Source of the DNA: an uncultured Eubacteriales bacterium
GTDB taxonomy: Bacteria > Bacillota > Clostridia > Christensenellales > CAG-138
NCBI GenBank assembly: GCA_900550525.1
Contig: URSN01000017.1
Coordinates: 1-21,890 of the forward strand
DNA: 21,890 nt
Direction: 5' to 3'
Shown: in pieces, positions 1-8,605 of the stretch
Numbering within the stretch: the stretch's first letter is position 1
Layout: the number at the start of each line of letters is the position of its first letter
Made by a program: the position numbers and the translations under genes
Notes under the pieces: model-generated
What the model was told of the DNA's origin: nothing
The model's input: only the letters and a program-made list of their open reading frames with translations
Databases searched by the model: none

Positions 1-237
1 GTTGTAGCCGGCACTTGCAGCCTCTGCATTGGTATCGGGGCCGGTGCCGTCGCCGTTCACCTTCTGGAACTCGCCGCCGGCAAAATACTCAAAGCCGGTC
101 TTGGCGAGCTCCAGCCCGGCCTCGCCCATGACGGCGAGACCTGCCGAGTCGTAGCCCCGGTATTCCAGGGCCTTCAGCCCCTCCAGCAGCACCGGCGCCG
201 CCTCGCGCCCGCCTGTGAAGCCGATGATTCCGCACAT
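1..237 (-). CDS. glmS: Glutamine-fructose-6-phosphate aminotransferase, N-terminal fragment (runs off the window; distal part doubtful)
   Basis: GlmS converts fructose-6-phosphate and glutamine to glucosamine-6-phosphate, the first step to UDP-GlcNAc for the cell wall. The visible 79 residues begin MCGIIGFTG, so Cys2 is the N-terminal nucleophile of the class II glutamine amidotransferase domain. [20 protein letters not shown] follows and is diagnostic of GlmS rather than PurF. An AAAGGAG ribosome site lies at 243-249, and purA ends 16 bases upstream, so the two are co-transcribed. From about residue 48 (window position about 95 and below) the sequence ([19 protein letters not shown] and onwards) no longer resembles GlmS, and AT-ending codons (TTT, TAT, AAT, GCA, AGT) become common. 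The frame stays open to base 1. I am sure of the first 45 or so residues only. The rest may be an assembly junction. Confidence 0.8.
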   Translation of the reverse strand, partial: MCGIIGFTGGREAAPVLLEGLKALEYRGYDSAGLAVMGEAGLELAKTGFEYFAGGEFQKVNGDGTGPDTNAEAASAGYN

Positions 238-253
238 ATCCGCTCCTTTCCAG

Positions 254-1528
254 TCACAGCCTGATGTATTCGTCCCTGCCCGCGCCGACGGAGACCCAGC
301 GGATGGGGCAGCCCGACTCCTGTTCTATGCGCCGCACGTAGCGCCGCGCCTCAAGGGGCAGGTCGGTCCATTTTCGGGCTTTGGAGATGTCGCAGCCCCA
401 GCCGTCCATGTATTCGAGGACGGGCTTTGCCCCCTCAAGCGCGGCGGGGAAGGGGAAGTCGCGCGTCTCGGCGCCGTCCACCTCGTAGGCGACGCAGAGG
501 GGTATCTTATCCATGTAGCCGAGCACGTCGAGCTTGGTGAGCGCGATGCTCGTGGCGGCCTGCATGGCCACGCCGTAGCGCGTGGCGACCAGGTCGAGCG
601 GGCCGACGCGCCGCGGCCGCCCCGTCGCCGCGCCGTACTCCGCGCCCGCCTCGCGCAGCCGCTCCGCCTCCGGGCCGAACCACTCGGCCGTGAACGGGCC
701 CTCGCCCACGCAGGTGGAATACGCCTTGACCACGCCGATCACCTCGTCCAGCTTCGTGCCCGGCGCGCCGGCACCCACGGGCGCGTACGCCGCCACGGGC
801 GAGGAGGATGAGGTGTACGGATAGATGCCGAAATCGATGTCCCTTAGCGCGCCCAGCTGCGCCTCGAACAGCACGCGCCTGCCGGCGCGCTGCGCCTCGC
901 GCAGGTATCTGCCGGTATCCCGGATGTAGGGGCGCAGCTTCTCGCCGAACGTGCGCGCCCACTCCAGCATGTCCGCATAGCGGTAGGGCGCCGCGCCGTA
1001 CACGCGCTCGATGGTCAGGTTCTTCCACTCCAGCACGCCGCGCAGGCGCTCCTCAAAATAGGCGGGATAGAGCAGGTCGCCCACCATGAGCGTCTTTTTC
1101 TGGTACTTGTCGCTGTATACCGGCGCGATGCCGCGCTTGGTGGAGCCGTATTTGGCGTCCTTGAGCCGCGCCTCCTCCAGCGCGTCCTGGTCGCGGTGGA
1201 ACGGGAACACGATGGGCGCGCGGTCGCTCACGAGCAGGTTGTCCGGCCCGATGTGCACCCCCTTTTGGCGCACGTCCTCCATCTCCTCCCAGAGCCGCTC
1301 CAGATCGACCACCACGCCGTTGCCCAGCAGGTTGACCGTCCCGCGCTGGAAGATGCCGGAGGGCAGCAGGTGCAGCGCAAATTTGCCGTATTCGTTGAGC
1401 ACGGTGTGGCCGGCGTTGTTGCCGCCCTGATAGCGCACGACGATATCGTAATCCCGCGCGATCAGGTCGACCATGCGGCCCTTGCCCTCGTCGCCCCAGT
1501 TGATGCCGACAATGGCACAGTTGCTCAT
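254..1528 (-). CDS. purA: Adenylosuccinate synthetase
   Basis: PurA joins IMP and aspartate using GTP to make adenylosuccinate, the committed step to AMP, in the cytoplasm. The 424-residue length is normal for the family. The N-terminal loop reads [11 protein letters not shown] (residues 8-18), which is the GDEGKG phosphate-binding loop with its catalytic Asp; GINWGD instead of the common GAQWGD is a minor variant. [13 protein letters not shown] and LLPSGIF are the usual IMP-binding segments, [13 protein letters not shown] is the conserved middle loop, and the end VGAGRDEYI matches the usual C-terminus. The start ATG overlaps the fumarase beta stop in an ATGA arrangement, which implies translational coupling. 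Adenylosuccinate lyase releases fumarate from the product of PurA, so its linkage to fumarase makes metabolic sense. Confidence 0.97.
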   Translation of the reverse strand: MSNCAIVGINWGDEGKGRMVDLIARDYDIVVRYQGGNNAGHTVLNEYGKFALHLLPSGIFQRGTVNLLGNGVVVDLERLWEEMEDVRQKGVHIGPDNLLVSDRAPIVFPFHRDQDALEEARLKDAKYGSTKRGIAPVYSDKYQKKTLMVGDLLYPAYFEERLRGVLEWKNLTIERVYGAAPYRYADMLEWARTFGEKLRPYIRDTGRYLREAQRAGRRVLFEAQLGALRDIDFGIYPYTSSSSPVAAYAPVGAGAPGTKLDEVIGVVKAYSTCVGEGPFTAEWFGPEAERLREAGAEYGAATGRPRRVGPLDLVATRYGVAMQAATSIALTKLDVLGYMDKIPLCVAYEVDGAETRDFPFPAALEGAKPVLEYMDGWGCDISKARKWTDLPLEARRYVRRIEQESGCPIRWVSVGAGRDEYIRL

Positions 1529-2073
1529 GATATTCCTCCTCCGGCTGCTATTTTTTCATACAGGTTCCCGCCCGCCGCGTCGATGGCGACGATGACGGGC
1601 ATATCCTTCACGCAGAGGCGGTACACCGCCTCCGCGCCCAGGTCCAAAAAGGCGACCGGCTCGCACGCGCGCACGCACGAGGCGATCAGCATCCCGGCGC
1701 CGCCCGTGGCCGCAAAATACACGGCCCGGCCGCGCATGGCCGCGACGACCGACGGCCCGAGCGGCCCCTTGCCGATGAGCGCGTTGACGCCGTACGAGAG
1801 CACCGCGGGCGTATAGGCGTCCATGCGCGCGCCGGTCGTCGGCCCGCACGGGCCGATGATCTCCCCCGGCGCGGCGGGGCAGGGACCGGCGTAATAGATG
1901 CAGCAGCCCGGCGGCACGGGCAGCGGCTCGCCGCGCGCAAGGAGCGCGGCAAAGCGCCTATGCGCCGCGTCGCGCGCGGTGTACAGCTCCCCGCTGAGCA
2001 GGACCGTATCGCCCGACCGCAGGCGGGCAAGCGCCGCCTGAGAGAGCGGCAGCTCGAGCGAAAGCGCGGCCAT
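1525..2073 (-). CDS. Fumarate hydratase class I, beta subunit
   Basis: This is the beta chain of the two-subunit oxygen-sensitive iron-sulfur fumarase (fumarate to L-malate), a family that also includes tartrate dehydratase TtdB. The 182 residues cover the whole beta domain. Recognisable segments are LSGELYTARDAAHRR near residue 26, YYAGPCPAAPGEIIGPCGP around residues 60-78, TTGARMDAYTP just after, and GKGPLGP near residue 100. The start ATG shares its A with the stop of the alpha reading frame (TGATG), and the gene ends in an ATGA overlap with purA, so all three are coupled. Whether it is fumarase or tartrate dehydratase cannot be settled by sequence alone; proximity to purA favours fumarase. 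It needs the alpha subunit, whose gene is interrupted here. Confidence 0.9.
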   Translation of the reverse strand: MAALSLELPLSQAALARLRSGDTVLLSGELYTARDAAHRRFAALLARGEPLPVPPGCCIYYAGPCPAAPGEIIGPCGPTTGARMDAYTPAVLSYGVNALIGKGPLGPSVVAAMRGRAVYFAATGGAGMLIASCVRACEPVAFLDLGAEAVYRLCVKDMPVIVAIDAAGGNLYEKIAAGGGIS

Positions 2074-2912
2074 CAGAGCGTCCTTTCCGCGTGCCGGCAC
2101 GCATGACATTGGAGATTGACGGCAACCGGCAGCCCGGCGATGTGCGTGGGCACGGCCGCGGCGTGCACGGCCAGCGCCGTCGTCCGCCCGCCGAGGCCCA
2201 TGGGCCCGATGCCCGTGGCGTTGAGGCGCGCGAGCGCCTCCTCCTCCAGCCGGGCGACCTCCGCCTCCGGCGACGGCGCGCCCAGCTCCCGCAGCAGCTG
2301 GCGCTTGGCCAGCAGGCACGCCTGTTCCATCGTGCCGCCGATGCCCACGCCGGCCACGACCGGCGGGCAGGCGCACGCGCCGGCCTGCACGACCGTCTCC
2401 ACGATGGCATTGAGCACGCCCTCGCGCCCCGCCGACGGGGGCAGCAGGAACAGGCGGCTCATATTCTCGCTGCCAAAGCCCTTGGGCGCGACCTGCACGC
2501 GCACCCGGTCGCCCGGCACGAAGGAAAGATGCACGACCGCGGGCGTATTGTCCCCGGTGTTCTCGCGCGTGAGCGGGTGCAGGACGGACTTGCGCAGATA
2601 CCCCTCGCGGTAGCCGCGGGAAACGCCCTCGTTCACGGCGGCGTACACGTCGCCGTCGATGTATGCGTCGCGGCCGATATCTAATTAGTCGACTGCCATG
2701 CCCGTGTCCTGGCAGCAGGGGCGCATGGCCTCGCGCGCAAGGCGCGCGTTTTCGATCAGCTGCGTGAGCACGGCGCGCGCCGCGCTGCCCTCCGCCTCGC
2801 CGTCGCGCGCTTCACGCAGGCGGCGGACGACGGACTCCGGCAGCACGCAGCACGCCTCGACGCACAGCGCGCGCACCGCTTCGGCTATGGCGGCGGCGCT
2901 GACGACCCGCAT
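2073..2912 (-). pseudogene. Fumarate hydratase class I, alpha subunit, interrupted by an in-frame TAA
   Basis: The alpha chain carries the [4Fe-4S] cluster of the heterodimeric fumarase. Read through, the frame gives about 279 residues, the usual length. The first 75 residues end CCQDTGMAVD, then comes TAA (2685-2687), and the same frame resumes at once with LDIGRDAYIDGDVYAAVNEG. Family members normally read CQDTGMAVVFLDIG here, so no bases are gained or lost: the change is a two-codon substitution. The probable cluster cysteines are Cys67 (CQDTG) before the stop, and the cysteines in CACPPVVAGVGIGGT and NLQCHACRHAE after it. Neither half alone could make the enzyme. A GTG at 2648 could restart translation but would lose Cys67. 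Possible explanations are a real mutation, readthrough, or a sequence error. A good ribosome site (AGGAGG) precedes the ATG at 2912. Confidence 0.85.
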
Positions 2913-2939
2913 GGCCTTCCCCTCCTTTTCCCAAACATG

Positions 2940-2948
2940 ATTATACCA
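2940..2948 (-). promoter_or_regulatory. Extended -10 promoter of the fumarase-purA-glmS operon
   Basis: On the minus strand the sequence reads TGG followed by a perfect TATAAT (2945 to 2940), an extended -10 element about 28 bases upstream of the fumarase alpha ATG. No good -35 is visible at the right distance (TATGAA is the best). Confidence 0.7.
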
Positions 2949-3001
2949 CGGCGGCGGCGCGATTCATAGCCTGAAAACGCGCTTTGCGCCGCGCCGTCGG
3001 C

Positions 3002-3032
3002 AAAAACGGGGGCCCCGGCTCGCCGGGGCCCC
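3002..3032 (-). terminator. Rho-independent terminator of asnS
   Basis: A perfect 10-bp GC stem (GGGGCCCCGG at 3009-3018 with CCGGGGCCCC at 3023-3032) has a 4-base loop. On the minus strand it is followed by CGTTTTTG, giving the U tract. It lies 24 bases beyond the asnS stop. Confidence 0.85.
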
Positions 3033-3055
3033 GAACGCGCGGCCGGGCCGCGCGG

Positions 3056-4432
<1,377 letters not shown>

Positions 4433-4493
4433 CGATGCTCCACTCTCCCATCCCCGGCGGCCCTGCGGCGCGCCGGATTGCACGTTGCATTTT

Positions 4494-4502
4494 AGTATAG
4501 CA
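4494..4502 (-). promoter_or_regulatory. Extended -10 promoter of asnS
   Basis: The minus strand reads TGC then TATACT (4499 to 4494), with a weak TGTTCA 17 bases further upstream. The predicted leader to the ATG at 4432 is about 55 bases. Confidence 0.6.
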
Positions 4503-4658
4503 CAGCCGCGCGCGCGTGAACAGCCTCCAGCGCGGAAAAAATGACGTTTCGGGCCGAATGCGCAAAGCGGCGGCATATCCGGCCCGTCCGGCGCATATCC
4601 CTATCGCTGGCACCCGCCCTGCGGCGGGCGCACATGAGCGACAGGGAGGACAGCCCCC

Positions 4659-5741
4659 ATGGAACAGAGCCCGATTCCCGCGCCCGGCGCCTCGGCGGCG
4701 ATCACGCTGCGCCTGTGCGCCGAGGCGCCGCCGGAGGCCGCCGATCGCGCGGCGCTGCTGTTTGACGGCGCGCTCCTTGGCACGTCGCCTGCGACGGTCA
4801 AGGCCGCGCCGGAGGGCGAATACCTGTTCACCGCGCTGCCGCTGTGCATCGCGCGGACGGGCTATGGCTGCTACGGCGTCACGCGCGCGCTGCGCTTTGC
4901 CGCCGGGCGGCCAGAGGAGTGCCCGCCGGATGTGGACCTGTACGTCTGGGGGAGCGGCGTATTCGTGGCCGTGCTGCACCTGCCGGTACTGTATCCGGAG
5001 GCGGAGCGGCGCTTCCCGTTCACCGTTGCGCGGCTGCCGTGGGAACTGCCCGCCGCGCGCGAGAGGCTGCTGGCCGTGCTCTACAACGACGGTGGGCTGT
5101 GGCTGGCCGTGGAAAACGGCGCGCACGTGCTGTGCGGCCACCCGCTGCTGGGCGAGGCGGAGGGCGAGCTGTATACCACGATGCGCTGCCTCGTGGCCGT
5201 CACGCGCGACGGGGCGCAGCAGGAGGCGCGCGTGCTCGGGCCGGACCGGCGAATCCGCCTGCGCCTTCGGGCCGACCGCATCGACGTGGCCGACGGCTGC
5301 ATCACCGCGACGGACACGCTGCCCACGCAGCGCGCGCATGAGCGGCGCACGCGCTACCGCTGCCGCGAGACGGAATGGACGGCCGAGCCGGCGGAAACGG
5401 GCTTTTTCACGCACGAGCCGCTGCCGGCCGCATCGCTGCCGCTCGCGCTGCTCGAGGCGCTGCTGATCGGGGCGGCGGACGAGGCGCTCACCTACCTCTC
5501 CCCCGCGCTGCGCGACGGGCTGGACGCGCAGGCGCTCGCCTCGTTCATCGGCCCGTTTTCCGGCATACGGCCCTTCTTCCTGGCGCGGCCGGAGCGGCCG
5601 GAGTTCGGCGTATACGAACCGGGCGGCGCGGGCGCGGCGCGCTGCCGGCGCTTCGCCTTCGCGCTCGATCGCGCGGGCCTGATCGACGACATTGCGGAGC
5701 CGGACGACGGCGGGGACGGCGGCCGCGGGGAAGGAGCGTAG
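4659..5741 (+). CDS. Uncharacterised 360-residue protein
   Basis: I do not recognise this protein. A GGGAGG ribosome site 8 bases before the ATG at 4659 and consistently GC-rich third positions make it a convincing gene. It has no signal peptide and no membrane segment, so it is probably cytoplasmic. Residues 1-180 look beta-rich (alternating short hydrophobic stretches such as DLYVWGSGVFVAVLHLPVLYP and RLLAVLYNDGGLWLAVENGA). Residues 180-250 are charged and Arg-rich. From about residue 255 there is an Ala/Leu-rich, probably helical part (LPLALLEALLIGAADEALTYL), then SPALRDGLDAQALASFIGPF. The tail (DDGGDGGRGEGA) is low-complexity. It stands alone between asnS (divergent) and the LRR lipoprotein. 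No catalytic motif is evident. Confidence 0.8.
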   Translation: MEQSPIPAPGASAAITLRLCAEAPPEAADRAALLFDGALLGTSPATVKAAPEGEYLFTALPLCIARTGYGCYGVTRALRFAAGRPEECPPDVDLYVWGSGVFVAVLHLPVLYPEAERRFPFTVARLPWELPAARERLLAVLYNDGGLWLAVENGAHVLCGHPLLGEAEGELYTTMRCLVAVTRDGAQQEARVLGPDRRIRLRLRADRIDVADGCITATDTLPTQRAHERRTRYRCRETEWTAEPAETGFFTHEPLPAASLPLALLEALLIGAADEALTYLSPALRDGLDAQALASFIGPFSGIRPFFLARPERPEFGVYEPGGAGAARCRRFAFALDRAGLIDDIAEPDDGGDGGRGEGA

Positions 5742-5790
5742 CCGGCGCGGAAGGGCCGGAGCCCCCGGGCGCATTCGCCGCGCGGTCCCG

Positions 5791-5816
5791 GGCCGTTCCC
5801 GCCATGCGCGGGGCTG
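5791..5816 (+). repeat. 26-base direct repeat, copy 1
   Basis: GGCCGTTCCCGCCATGCGCG and the next six bases are identical to the copy at 5852-5877; the period is 61 bases. Function unknown. Confidence 0.85.
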
Positions 5817-5851
5817 ACGAGCGCCTGCAAAGGGACGGCGCAGCCGCCTGC

Positions 5852-5877
5852 GGCCGTTCCCGCCATGCGCGGGGCTG
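5852..5877 (+). repeat. 26-base direct repeat, copy 2
   Basis: Exact match to 5791-5816, located just upstream of the operator-like element and promoter of LRR lipoprotein 1. Confidence 0.85.
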
Positions 5878-5895
5878 GCCGCGTGCGAGCCTGCC

Positions 5896-5919
5896 GTGAA
5901 AAAATTTCCATGTTTCCAC
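5896..5919 (+). promoter_or_regulatory. Operator-like element upstream of LRR lipoprotein 1
   Basis: An AT-rich element starting GTGAAAAAAT and ending TTTCCAC. It resembles 7789-7813 upstream of the protease gene in sequence and in position (34 bases before TATACT here, 29 there). It is a possible regulator site; no regulator is identified. Confidence 0.4.
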
Positions 5920-5949
5920 CATTTTCCTGTCCCTTTTGGGGGCGCGATG

Positions 5950-5958
5950 TGGTATACT
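5950..5958 (+). promoter_or_regulatory. Extended -10 promoter of LRR lipoprotein 1
   Basis: TGG then TATACT (5953-5958), inside the 13-base string TGTGGTATACTGT, which recurs before the protease gene. No clear -35 is seen. The predicted leader to 6187 is about 220 bases. Confidence 0.6.
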
Positions 5959-6186
5959 GTGTCCATACCGGAAACAAACCGCCGGCCGATCGCCCCGCGC
6001 GCGGCGCTGCGCAAAACTCCTGAGCACGCAGAGCGCGGCCGGGCGCACAGACGGACAGACCAACAGACGGACAACCCCATTCGCCGCGGCGGGCGCGGCG
6101 GCCAACCATCCCGCTTTTCAAACCATACGACGGCGCGGCCGTGAGTTCCATAGACGATCTTCTGCAATGCAAGGGGGGCTTGTACG

Positions 6187-7710
6187 ATGAAGCATCTGCG
6201 CACGCTGGCGGCGATCGCCCTGATCGGCCTTATGCTGCTGCTCTCCGCCTGCAATGGGCAGCGCATGGGGGCGGGCGCTCCGGCGGCGACGGCCGCGCCC
6301 GCGTCCACACCCACGCCCGCGCCCACGCCGGAGCCGGTTGTATTTGCAAGCGGCGCGAGCTACCCGGCCGGCGCCGAACGGATCGAGACGCCGCTCGCCC
6401 CGGGCGAGACGGAGCTGCTGGAGCGCTTCGACGGCCTGCGAACCGCCGAGGTGAGCGGCAGCGCGGACTATGCCGAGCTTGCCGCCTACGCGGCGGCGCA
6501 TCCGGAGGTCGCGTTCCGCTTCACGGAGGACGTCGGCGGCGTTGAGATCGCGCACGACGCGGTCTCGCTCGACCTGACGGGCGTGCCCATCGCCGAATTT
6601 GAGCGGGTGCTGGCCATGCTGCCGCTGCTTGCCGACCTGACCGATGTGAACCTGAACCGCCTGGACGGCGCGCCCGTGCCCGACGGCGCGGACGCCATCC
6701 GGTACGCCAATGCAGCGGCAGACGGCGCGGACGGGGAGGATGACGCGGACGGTGAAGCGGACGGGCCCGCGGCGGACGAAGGCGCGGAAGCAGAGCCGCA
6801 GGCCGATGGCGCGGACGAGCCCGAGGCGGACGGCGAAATGGAAGCGGAACTTGCGCCGACGTTTGCCAACCGCCTGGACTGGGGCCAGCTGGGGCGCTTG
6901 CAGCAGGCGCGGCCGGACGTGCGGTTCGATTACGTGTTCAGCTACCTGGGGCGGACGTTCTCCGCGGCGGACGAGGCGGTGGATCTGTCCAGCCTGCGCG
7001 TGGGCAACGAGCGGGTGGACCAGGTGCGCGCGCTCATGGGGTACCTGCCGCATTGCAGGGAGCTGACCATGGAACGCTGCAAGGTGGACAACGAACGGAT
7101 GGCCGCGCTGCGCGACGCGCTGCCGCAGATGAAGGTCGTCTGGCGGGTGAGCTTCGGCGCGGCCAGCAGCCGCACCGACGCAAAGCGCATCCGGCTGGTC
7201 AAGGACGATTACCGCTTTACGCGCAGCGACCTCGAAACGCTGCGCTACTGCACCGAGGTGGAGCTGCTGGACGTGGGGCACAACTGGCTCACGACCATCG
7301 AGTTTGTGCGCTACATGCCCAAGCTGCGCGTGGCGATCCTGGCCATCGGAACGGTGGAGGACCTCTCCCCGCTTGCCGGATGCACGGAGCTGGAATACCT
7401 GGAGCTGTTCCATCTGGACATCAGCGACGTCACGCCGCTGGCCAACCTGCACAACCTGCGGCACCTGAACCTGACGCTCAACGAGATCACCGACCCGTCG
7501 CCGCTGTATGGGCTCACGCAGCTCGAGCGGCTGTGGATCGGCTGGTACGGCTTCCCGGACGAGCGCAGGGCGGAGCTGGAGGCGGCGCTGCCAAACTGCC
7601 AGATCGACTACGGCTACGAGCCGACCGCCAACGGCTGGCGCAAACACCCGCGCTACGACCAGCTGCGCGAGGAGTTCGACTACGACCACCCGCGCACCGG
7701 CGGATACTGA
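6187..7710 (+). CDS. Leucine-rich-repeat lipoprotein (paralog 1)
   Basis: A 507-residue exported lipoprotein. Residues 1-22 are a signal peptide ending in the lipobox LSAC, with Cys22 as the lipidation site. A Pro/Ala/Thr tether (about 27-48) follows. Three degenerate units built around a 'P-x-V-x-F/W' strand and an LP-containing helix begin near residues 104 (HPEVAFRF), 242 (RPDVRFDY) and 312 (LPQMKVVW). Between the first two is a very acidic Ala/Asp/Glu linker (about 178-225). Residues 360-455 are internalin-like leucine-rich repeats of about 22 residues (LSPLAGCTELEYLELF, VTPLANLHNLRHLNL, PSPLYGLTQLERLWI). The family is not one I can name beyond LRR protein, and no ligand is evident. Residues about 45-249 are encoded by a 613-bp block identical to paralog 2. 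It probably sits on the outer face of the membrane in protein-binding or sensing roles (inference). Confidence 0.88.
   Translation: MKHLRTLAAIALIGLMLLLSACNGQRMGAGAPAATAAPASTPTPAPTPEPVVFASGASYPAGAERIETPLAPGETELLERFDGLRTAEVSGSADYAELAAYAAAHPEVAFRFTEDVGGVEIAHDAVSLDLTGVPIAEFERVLAMLPLLADLTDVNLNRLDGAPVPDGADAIRYANAAADGADGEDDADGEADGPAADEGAEAEPQADGADEPEADGEMEAELAPTFANRLDWGQLGRLQQARPDVRFDYVFSYLGRTFSAADEAVDLSSLRVGNERVDQVRALMGYLPHCRELTMERCKVDNERMAALRDALPQMKVVWRVSFGAASSRTDAKRIRLVKDDYRFTRSDLETLRYCTEVELLDVGHNWLTTIEFVRYMPKLRVAILAIGTVEDLSPLAGCTELEYLELFHLDISDVTPLANLHNLRHLNLTLNEITDPSPLYGLTQLERLWIGWYGFPDERRAELEAALPNCQIDYGYEPTANGWRKHPRYDQLREEFDYDHPRTGGY
6320..6932 (+). repeat. 613-bp exact direct repeat, copy 1
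   Basis: Compared line by line, 6320-6932 is identical to 8697-9309. Both flanks diverge abruptly. The block covers the tether, first unit and acidic linker of LRR lipoprotein 1. Recent gene conversion or an assembly duplication are the main explanations. Confidence 0.95.
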
Positions 7711-7788
7711 CCGCCGCCGCGCGCCGGGGCCGCAGCGCCGCACGCCGGCTTCTGCTGCGCCGGGGCCGCGCCCGCGCGCGGCAAAAAC

Positions 7789-7813
7789 GTGGAAAAAATG
7801 AAAATCTTTCCAC
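7789..7813 (+). promoter_or_regulatory. Operator-like inverted repeat upstream of the protease gene
   Basis: A perfect 7-bp inverted repeat GTGGAAA-N11-TTTCCAC, 29 bases before the TATACT. It resembles 5896-5919 upstream of LRR lipoprotein 1, which suggests shared control of the two transcripts. Confidence 0.45.
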
Positions 7814-7839
7814 GGGTCGTCGTTTTTTCCGGCGGGCTG

Positions 7840-7848
7840 TGGTATACT
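7840..7848 (+). promoter_or_regulatory. Extended -10 promoter of the protease-lipoprotein 2 transcript
   Basis: TGG then TATACT (7843-7848). It ends only 6 bases before the ATG at 7855, so the predicted transcript starts at or near the start codon (leaderless). Confidence 0.6.
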
Positions 7849-7854
7849 GTACGT

Positions 7855-8556
7855 ATGTTTGGATATTATGGCGCAAGCGACAGTCTCTACTTCATCGCGC
7901 TGCTGGCCATCATGGCGGCCAGCCTGGCCGCGCAGGGCGCGGTGCAGCGCACGTTCAACCGCTATGCCGGCACGCCCACCGCGCGCGGCATGAGCGCCGA
8001 GCAGGTGGCTGCGGCGCTGCTGGCGCGCGGCGGCAGCGCCGTGCGCATCGAACCCGTGGCCGGCAGGCTGACCGACCATTTCAACCCGCGCACCGGCACC
8101 GTGGGGCTGAGCCAGGCGGTGTACGGCTCCAACTCCATCGCGGCGGTGGCCGTCGCGGCGCATGAGATCGGGCATGTGATGCAGTATGAGGAGCACTACG
8201 CGCCCATCCGCTTTCGCAACGCGATCCTGCCGGCGGCCAACCTCGGCTCGACCATCGCGCCGTACCTGGTCATCCTCGGGCTCATCATGAGCAGCTTCAA
8301 CCTGGCCATGGCGGGCGTCGTCCTCTTTGGCGCGATGCTGCTGTTCCAGGTGGTGACGCTGCCGGTGGAGCTCAACGCCTCGTCCCGCGCGCTGCGCATG
8401 CTCGAGGAGGGCGGCTATGTGACCTATGAGGAATCCGATGCGGCAAAGCGCGTGCTGCGCGCCGCGGCGATGACCTATGTGCTGGCCGCGCTGGCATCGC
8501 TGGGCATCTTCCTGCGCCTGCTCTCGCTGGCGAGCCGCACGCGCCGCAACGACTGA
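7855..8556 (+). CDS. yugP: YugP-type membrane zinc metallopeptidase
   Basis: A 233-residue membrane-bound neutral zinc metallopeptidase of the YugP family (Zn_peptidase_2). An N-terminal membrane segment (about 9-28) is followed by a soluble part with the zinc-binding helix AHEIGHVMQYEEHY (HEIGH at residues 103-107). One or two hydrophobic segments follow (about 128-165, NLGSTIAPYLVILGLIMSSF and onwards), then ELNASSRAL, the conserved third-ligand and Arg region of the family, and a final membrane helix (about 208-228). MFGYYG matches the family start. No ribosome site precedes it, but a -10 element does, so translation is probably leaderless. Lipoprotein 2 follows after 50 bases with its own ribosome site, making a likely two-gene transcript. 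The substrate is unknown; the adjacent LRR lipoproteins are candidate partners (inference). Confidence 0.9.
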   Translation: MFGYYGASDSLYFIALLAIMAASLAAQGAVQRTFNRYAGTPTARGMSAEQVAAALLARGGSAVRIEPVAGRLTDHFNPRTGTVGLSQAVYGSNSIAAVAVAAHEIGHVMQYEEHYAPIRFRNAILPAANLGSTIAPYLVILGLIMSSFNLAMAGVVLFGAMLLFQVVTLPVELNASSRALRMLEEGGYVTYEESDAAKRVLRAAAMTYVLAALASLGIFLRLLSLASRTRRND

Positions 8557-8605
8557 TCGATCCCCTGCCCCCACCCCGCCTGACCGACAGCAAAGGAGTA
8601 TCTTC

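Larger units (their letters stand above)
5742..6186. other. 445-base intergenic region and long leader of LRR lipoprotein 1
   Basis: I see no convincing gene here. It holds two copies of a 26-base repeat (5791, 5852), an AT-rich operator-like element (5896-5919), an extended -10 (5950-5958), and then about 220 bases of untranslated leader containing a repeated CAGACGGACA (around 6048-6071). An AAGGGGGG ribosome site precedes the ATG at 6187. The leader length is unusual for this window, but I could not assign it to a known riboswitch. Confidence 0.6.

Noticed and set aside
2681..2688. Recoding (selenocysteine or pyrrolysine) at the fumarase stop
   Set aside because: The stop is TAA, which neither system uses, and homologues have ordinary Val-Phe at this place.
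5791..5877. CRISPR-like repeat pair
   Set aside because: There are only two 26-base copies, with no further units, no cas genes and no dyad typical of CRISPR repeats.
8477..8605. Upstream extension of lipoprotein 2
   Set aside because: It runs inside the protease gene in another frame. The signal peptide and AAAGGAG site place the start at 8606.
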